Source: Halorubrum californiense DSM 19288 (GTDB lineage: Archaea > Halobacteriota > Halobacteria > Halobacteriales > Haloferacaceae). From it: DNA of 37,116 nucleotides. The position numbers were made by a program, and so were the translations under genes. The stretch's first letter is position 1. Each line of letters begins with the position of its first letter. Where the stretch lies: positions 1,555 to 38,670 of the forward strand of contig NZ_AOJK01000077.1 in the NCBI RefSeq assembly GCF_000336875.1. The letters are read 5' to 3'. Below the pieces are notes generated by a model. That model was given only the letters and a program-made list of their open reading frames with translations, searched no databases and was not told the DNA's origin. Shown piece after piece: positions 32,815 through 37,116 of this stretch.

Positions 32815-33423
32815 CTACATGTCGCTAAGCGAGAACGACGACTCGTCGATGTCGTCCTCGCTGACCTTGTCTGCCAGCGAGAAGTCGCTCACGTCGTTCC
32901 CCTGCTCGAACGCCTGGATGACGTCCTCGACGTCGTCGTCGACTTGGCCGCCGCCCGAGCCGGTCACGGCGGTCAGCGTCTCGTCGATCGTGTTCGCGAC
33001 CTCCTCCATCTGGGCGAGTTCCTGGTTCTGTCCCAGCACGTCGCGCTTGACGTCCTCGCGGAACGACTGTAGCTGCTCTTGATCCATCTCGCGCAGCATC
33101 GAGTCGCTCCGGGAGTTCAGGCGACTCTTCGCGTTAGCCAGCGTCTGGATCGTGGTGAACTCCTTGAGCATGGCTTGGTACTCGGCCTGCTGCTGCTCGT
33201 AGTTCTGCTTGATCGCGGAGGCCTCGCTCTTCAGCCGGTTCCGCTTGGGGCCGGCCGCGTCCGCCGCCTCCTTCGCCTTGCTCAGGAACTTCTGGTCGAG
33301 GCGGTTGAGGTCGTTCTCCTTGACCTTCATGTCGGTCTTGATACTCTCGGCCTCGAGGTCGAGGTCGTTTTTCGAGTACGCGTCGAGTCCGCTCGGGTCG
33401 TCGCTTCTGAACCAGTCGAACAT
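32815..33423 (-). CDS. Coiled-coil protein, ESCRT-III/Snf7-like candidate 2
   Basis: The 202-residue protein opens with the amphipathic MFDWFRSDDP. A long helical hairpin spans about 22-90 (SIKTDMKVKENDLNRLDQKF; SEASAIKQNYEQQQAEYQAM), then helices at 90-155 (SMLREMDQEQLQSFREDVKR; ELAQMEEVANTIDETLTAV), a GSGGG break and an acidic tail. The tail contains DVSDFSL (177-183) and DESSFSL (193-199). This is the layout of ESCRT-III subunits: basic helical core, hinge and acidic tail with MIT-interacting motifs. The tail motif recurs in the second coiled-coil protein. It is the first gene of the leftward set and starts beside the divergent regulatory region. No database search has been run. Confidence 0.6.
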   Translation of the reverse strand: MFDWFRSDDPSGLDAYSKNDLDLEAESIKTDMKVKENDLNRLDQKFLSKAKEAADAAGPKRNRLKSEASAIKQNYEQQQAEYQAMLKEFTTIQTLANAKSRLNSRSDSMLREMDQEQLQSFREDVKRDVLGQNQELAQMEEVANTIDETLTAVTGSGGGQVDDDVEDVIQAFEQGNDVSDFSLADKVSEDDIDESSFSLSDM

Positions 33424-33545
33424 GATGTCGTGTTTGTGTCAGCGTACGGTCTCTTAGTGTTTCCGCCGGCCCCACCTCGCACGTCCAGCCTCGACCGGGG
33501 ATGCTTCACGAGTCAACAATGTAGCTCATGTGTTAAATAACTTTC

Positions 33546-33560
33546 TCTCCAAACTGGAGA
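33546..33560. promoter_or_regulatory. Dyad TCTCCA-AAC-TGGAGA, operator candidate 1
   Basis: Perfect 6-bp arms separated by 3 nt, in the divergent intergenic region. It matches a second copy at 33635-33649. Confidence 0.65.
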
Positions 33561-33602
33561 CTACTTTTGCGTAGCCTGTCGGACACGAAATCTGCCATAC
33601 GT

Positions 33603-33614
33603 CCGCTATAGCGG
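33603..33614. promoter_or_regulatory. Perfect palindrome CCGCTATAGCGG
   Basis: A 12-bp uninterrupted palindrome between the two dyads; its TATA core could also overlap a promoter. Confidence 0.5.
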
Positions 33615-33634
33615 GAGTGTGCGACATATCTGTG

Positions 33635-33649
33635 TCTCCATAATGGAAA
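33635..33649. promoter_or_regulatory. Dyad TCTCCA-TAA-TGGAAA, operator candidate 2
   Basis: Same architecture and 11 of 12 arm bases as 33546-33560, centred 89 bp away. Confidence 0.65.
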
Positions 33650-33743
33650 AGCATATGTGTGCGAACGGCCAATCGAAACCGAGTGAGTCCAGATGACCCG
33701 CTGCTCGGGGCGCGAGTAATGAGCGTACCGGTGGTGACGACCG

Positions 33744-34250
33744 GTGACCGCTGACGACACCTACCTCGTCGTCGTCGATTACGAGGCGGACACCGAGCGG
33801 AAGCGCGCGGAGTACCTCCTCGACAACTGGGACGAGGGCAGCGTCGAGTCGGTTCGCGGACTGACTCGACTGGTCTCTGGGACCGACATTCACGAGCTGT
33901 ACGACGCGCTCGCCGCCAAGGTCCCCGAAGACCAGATCGAGACGTACGATCTCACGCCCGTGAACAGCGAGGCCAGCACCAGCGACGAGCGGCTCGACAT
34001 CAGGACCCAGACGGATCCCGAGCGGGTGGAGTGGGCCGTCGAGTCGGTGCTCAACAAGCGCAAGGCCGTCGAGGACCCCGAGCAAGACGACACCTACGCG
34101 GTGTACACGAAGAAGGGGCGAGCCACGGTCCGGTACGACGTCGTCCCGCGAGACGACGGATCGACCCTGGAGATCCGGATCGAGGGGTACGGCGAGGCGA
34201 CCGAGTTCCTTCGCGACTTCTTCGAGGAGGAGCTCGGGTACATGCTGTGA
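33744..34250 (+). CDS. 168-residue alpha/beta protein of unknown function
   Basis: The GTG-initiated protein seems to have two small alpha/beta domains. The N-terminal half follows a beta-alpha-beta-alpha-beta order (TYLVVVDYEADTER, KRAEYLLDNW, GSVESVRGLTRLVSG, DIHELYDALAAKVPE, QIETYDL), reminiscent of a ferredoxin-like or Cas2/VapD-type fold; this resemblance is weak and by eye. The C-terminal half reads YAVYTKKGRATVRYDVVPRD and ends in FLRDFFEEELGYML. It is the first rightward gene, 48 bp upstream of the large coiled-coil gene, and diverges from the ESCRT-like set. No catalytic residues are identifiable. Confidence 0.6.
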   Translation: MTADDTYLVVVDYEADTERKRAEYLLDNWDEGSVESVRGLTRLVSGTDIHELYDALAAKVPEDQIETYDLTPVNSEASTSDERLDIRTQTDPERVEWAVESVLNKRKAVEDPEQDDTYAVYTKKGRATVRYDVVPRDDGSTLEIRIEGYGEATEFLRDFFEEELGYML

Positions 34251-34297
34251 CGGACGGAGAACGCGACTGACACATCTCGACAACACGAGGCGATACG

Positions 34298-36352
34298 ATG
34301 GGATTCCACGACGAACTTGACGACGTTCTCAGACCGGCGAACCGCGTGCTCGACGGCGACCTCGTCGACTTGGAGCGGATGTCTCCGACGCGCCGAGAAC
34401 GGCTCTACGAAGAGATCCGCGAGAGCGAGGAGCGGTTCGAATCTGAACTGCTCCGGGAGTACCGACGGAAACTGGACGACGTGACCACGAGCGAGGTGCG
34501 GTCTCAGCTCGTGACGGCGCGGCTGTTCCTCCACGTCGCGTCGCATCGAGACGACCGCGGCGACGTCATCGATCCGAACGCCTTCGAGGAGGACGAACGG
34601 CGGGCGGTCGTCGAGTTCGATCGGTACCGCGCGTTCGACGTGTCGAGTACGGAGGACCTCCAGCGACGGATCCGCGAGAAGGACGACGATGTCTACGAGT
34701 TCGTGGTCGAAGAAGTCACCTCGCAGACGGACGACCGGAGTTCCGTGCTTGAGGGGCGAGACAACCGGATCCGGACCGCGGTCATGGACTACCTCAACGA
34801 CCGCTATCAGGAGCGGATCGATCGCTCCGAGGAGGCCGTCTCGCTGTACATCCAGCACCACGGCCTCCCGAACGTCATCGAGGGGATCGAGAACGCCGTC
34901 GAGGCGACCGCCGAAGGGGCCGAACGACGACAGGAGGTCGAGGAGGCGGTCCGGACGCAGCTCGACGACCTCTCGGAGCGGATACACGCGTCGCTGCGCG
35001 ACCAAGAGCGCGCCATCAGGGGGGACATCGCCGGCATTCAGGGGGAGGTCGCCGCGATGGAGGGCGACAAAGGCGCCGCGGTCGACACCGAGAGGCTGGA
35101 GTCTAAGCTCGACGAGGTCGCGACCGAGGTCGAGGCGGTCCGCGAGGAGCGCCGGGCCGACGTGGCGGCGCTCGACGAGGCAATCGACGGCCTCGCCGAC
35201 AAGCGGGAGACCCTCGACGACGCCTTGGAAGAGCTCACCGAGGCCGGTCGGGAGGCGACCAGGCGGGCGGCCGACGAGGCGGCCGAGGGCGTCGCCGACG
35301 ACGCGGAAGAGATCGTCTCACAGGAGCTACAACGGCTCCGGGACCGCCGGGAGGAGCTCGACGGCGAACTCTCTCGGCTCTCGCGCGAGCGAGAACGGCT
35401 CGAAGCCGCGGGGGACCGGCTCGAAACGGAACACGAGGTGCTGTCGGAGCGCGTCGACCGCGTCTCCGCGTCCCTGCCCGCCGAGTCGGACGCCGACGCG
35501 GGAGGCGACGGCGTGGTACCGGCCCGGATCGCCCGGCTGTACGAGGTCGACTTCGTCTCCCGGTTCGACGAGTCGGTCCGAGAGGCGCACTCGATCACGC
35601 TGCCGAGCGGCGAGGCGTTCGAGCCGCCGTCGGAGTTCGCGCGTCGGGCACACGAGGCCGGCGACGAGCGCGAACGGATGGCGTCGCTGCTCGACGAGCA
35701 GGGTGCGAGCGACGACGTCGACGTCGACCACTATCCGCTGCGGCGACGCTCGCGCTACACGGTCGTCACGAGCAGCCGGTTCGGCCTCGTCAGGGACGCC
35801 GAACTGGTCATCGAAGCGACCGTTCACAGCAACCTCGAGGCGTACGCCATCAACGGCTTCGACGCGAGACCCGCCGGACTCGACGACCTCCTCGATGTCA
35901 TCAACCGCGTCACCGAACGAGCCAACACCCGCGGCGTTCCGCACCTGATCGCGGCCGCCTCCACGACCGGATGGACCGATCGGGTCCGCCGGTTGGTCAC
36001 CGAGTCGGAGTTCTCTCGAACCCGCCTCGGCACCGACGTGAGTCTCTGTCTCGTCGACGTGCGTACCGGTGAACTCTTCTACGACCGGAGCGACGACGTG
36101 GTTCACGCGAACCGCGAACTGTTCGAGCGGGCGGTACACGTCGAGCGCGTCGACGCCTGCGAGCGCCACATCCGCGAGGAGTACGTCGAGGACCCGATGA
36201 CCGACACCGTCCGGCTGAGCGCCGTGGCCTCGGAACTCGACGCCCCAGAACACGTCGTCGCGAGCGCGTTCGACCGGATCGAAGACGCCGGCGACGGCAG
36301 CCGAGGCTATCACGACGAACACGGCCCATACCTCGTCGCAAACGGCGGTTGA
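34298..36352 (+). CDS. 684-residue protein with central coiled coil and C-terminal winged helix
   Basis: Three regions can be seen. Residues 1-200 are helical and charged (MGFHDELDDVLRPANRVL start). Residues about 205-400 form a long coiled coil (EVEEAVRTQLDDLSERIHAS; QELQRLRDRREELDGELSRL). Residues 410-600 form an alpha/beta domain (RYTVVTSSRFGLVRDAELVI; GVPHLIAAASTTGWTDRVRR; VSLCLVDVRTGELFYDRS), followed by a probable winged helix (DTVRLSAVASELDAPEHVVA). No transmembrane segment is visible. The layout, long coiled coil plus ligand or nucleic-acid domain, suggests a scaffold or sensor. It is probably co-transcribed with the 168-residue protein gene 48 bp upstream. I do not recognise the family. 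Confidence 0.65.
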   Translation: MGFHDELDDVLRPANRVLDGDLVDLERMSPTRRERLYEEIRESEERFESELLREYRRKLDDVTTSEVRSQLVTARLFLHVASHRDDRGDVIDPNAFEEDERRAVVEFDRYRAFDVSSTEDLQRRIREKDDDVYEFVVEEVTSQTDDRSSVLEGRDNRIRTAVMDYLNDRYQERIDRSEEAVSLYIQHHGLPNVIEGIENAVEATAEGAERRQEVEEAVRTQLDDLSERIHASLRDQERAIRGDIAGIQGEVAAMEGDKGAAVDTERLESKLDEVATEVEAVREERRADVAALDEAIDGLADKRETLDDALEELTEAGREATRRAADEAAEGVADDAEEIVSQELQRLRDRREELDGELSRLSRERERLEAAGDRLETEHEVLSERVDRVSASLPAESDADAGGDGVVPARIARLYEVDFVSRFDESVREAHSITLPSGEAFEPPSEFARRAHEAGDERERMASLLDEQGASDDVDVDHYPLRRRSRYTVVTSSRFGLVRDAELVIEATVHSNLEAYAINGFDARPAGLDDLLDVINRVTERANTRGVPHLIAAASTTGWTDRVRRLVTESEFSRTRLGTDVSLCLVDVRTGELFYDRSDDVVHANRELFERAVHVERVDACERHIREEYVEDPMTDTVRLSAVASELDAPEHVVASAFDRIEDAGDGSRGYHDEHGPYLVANGG

Positions 36353-36378
36353 TATCCCGGTCGACCCGTTCCATCCCG

Positions 36379-37091
36379 TCAGCGGTCCGGCGACAGGGCC
36401 CGTGGCGGCACGAGCGGCGACTCCCTGAGCGCGCGCACGAGTCGCTCGCCGTCGAACAGCCGCATCGCGTCGTACGCGGCGGCGGCCGACCGCGCCGGAT
36501 CGGTGAACGACGAACTCGTCACGACGGCGCCGGCGTCGGCGTCGAACTGCGAAACGGCTCCCTCGGTCTGTTGGACCGTCGGCCGACCGACGGTGTTGCC
36601 CGCCGCGAACTGCTTCACTTGGATCACCTCGGTCCGGCCGTCGGCGAACTGTACCACGACGTCGACGCCGCCGTCGTCGCTGCGTCGGGTGCGAGCGACG
36701 TCACCGATATCGGCGGCCGACCGCCACAGGTCCGCCACGAGGTCCTCGAACTCCTCGGGCGTCGGCTCGATCAGGTCGGGGGCTCCCCACGCGACCTCGT
36801 CCGCCGCCTCGACGCGCGATTCGAGCCGAGCGATCCCGCGCTCGTCGGTCGCCGCGAACGCCTTGCGCGCGTCGCGCTTCAGCCCGTCCAGTTCGGCGTA
36901 CGTCGGAAGCCGGAACGAGGCGACCGCCGCGGTGAGGCGATCGACGCGCCGGGCGAGCGGGAGCGCCTCCGCGAGCGCCTCGACGCTCGCCACGCTGCGG
37001 TCGAGCGCTCGGTCGTACGACCCCGACGCGGCCGAGACGGCCGCCTCCCGGGCCGGGTCAGCCACGCTCTCGGGAGCCGCCTCGTACCGCT
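36379..37091 (-). CDS. Mrr-type restriction endonuclease-like protein (5' end lost at contig edge)
   Basis: The visible C-terminal part has an Mrr-like nuclease core: EEFEDLVADLWRSAADIGDV, then TRRSDDGGVDVVVQFADGR with the catalytic aspartate, then EVIQVKQFAAGNTVGRPTVQ with the QxK motif. AGAVVTSSSFTDPARSAAAA is the following strand and helix. A helical N-terminal region of at least 95 residues precedes it. A GTG at 37065 could start it, but the frame stays open to the end of genomic sequence at 37091, so the true start is probably missing. Mrr nucleases cut modified or invading DNA. It converges on the coiled-coil gene with a 26-bp gap. Confidence 0.75.
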
Positions 37092-37116
37092 CTGTCTCTT
37101 ATACACATCTCTGAGC
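37092..37116. other. Nextera transposase adapter (sequencing artefact)
   Basis: 37092-37110 is exactly the reverse complement of the 19-bp Tn5 mosaic end used in Nextera libraries (CTGTCTCTTATACACATCT), followed by 6 further bases. It is not genomic sequence. Confidence 0.95.

Larger units (their letters stand above)
33424..33743. other. Divergent intergenic region of the ESCRT-like cluster
   Basis: No gene is seen in these 320 bases between the leftward gene at 33423 and the rightward gene at 33744. The region is less GC-rich than its surroundings. It holds two 15-bp dyads (33546-33560, 33635-33649), the palindrome CCGCTATAGCGG (33603-33614) and TATA-like sequences (for example TGTTAAATAA at 33531-33540). 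Confidence 0.6.

Noticed and set aside
36503-37114. A plus-strand ORF at the contig end
   Set aside because: It is antisense to the nuclease gene and its last codons are adapter sequence.

Overview
The window looks like the end of a draft contig from a halophilic archaeon (class Halobacteria, plausibly Halorubrum or a close relative; the genus is an inference). The evidence is the high GC host sequence, very acidic proteins, leaderless genes with a TATA-like box about 25-30 nt before the start codon, Tat-type lipoprotein signals, and an archaeal ribosomal cluster (L7Ae, S28e, L24e, Ndk). The left edge breaks inside the 3' end of an IS200/IS605-type tnpB. The right edge ends in Nextera adapter sequence rather than genome.

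Region 1 (1-1320): tnpB tail with its right-end hairpin, translation factor aIF-1A and a P-loop kinase. Region 2 (1321-6884): a 5.5 kb integrated element with a 36-bp direct repeat at each end. The right copy is the 3' half of tRNA-Val(GAC). It carries a tyrosine integrase, an SF2 helicase with an XPD-like cysteine set, scattered CGCATTGAG iterons with two strong hairpins, a small halophile protein, nested palindromes, two AT-rich zinc-ribbon genes, and the decayed remnant of a second integrase. Region 3 (6926-22517) is housekeeping: an M24-like protein, an FAD oxidoreductase, an NSS transporter, an AIM24 protein, an SCO1-TlpA-CcdA operon, a cold-shock protein, RadB, a CBS protein, a HAD hydrolase, an aldo/keto reductase, FolD, a SnoaL-like protein and a metallophosphatase. 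Region 4 (22518-29628) holds the L7Ae-S28e-L24e-Ndk operon, a secreted beta-propeller, a beta-carbonic anhydrase, an orphan peptide-binding lipoprotein, PhoU and small membrane proteins.

Region 5 (29737-37091) is the most interesting part. A leftward gene set encodes two related coiled-coil proteins with acidic tails (30151-30804 and 32815-33423), a helical protein and a Vps4-like AAA ATPase. The ATPase has an N-terminal MIT-like domain, a Gly-rich linker and the Vps4-type C-terminal helix. Both coiled-coil proteins end in the shared motif DVSDxxL, a candidate ligand for the MIT-like domain. A membrane protein follows. Divergently transcribed are a 168-residue alpha/beta protein and a 684-residue coiled-coil protein. 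The divergent intergenic region holds two copies of a 15-bp dyad, TCTCCAnnnTGGARA, and a perfect 12-bp palindrome. A convergent Mrr-type nuclease runs off the contig. I read this as a candidate ESCRT-III/Vps4-like membrane-remodelling module. Known haloarchaea divide with FtsZ, so its job is probably not ordinary cytokinesis. This rests on motif reading by eye, without database searches.
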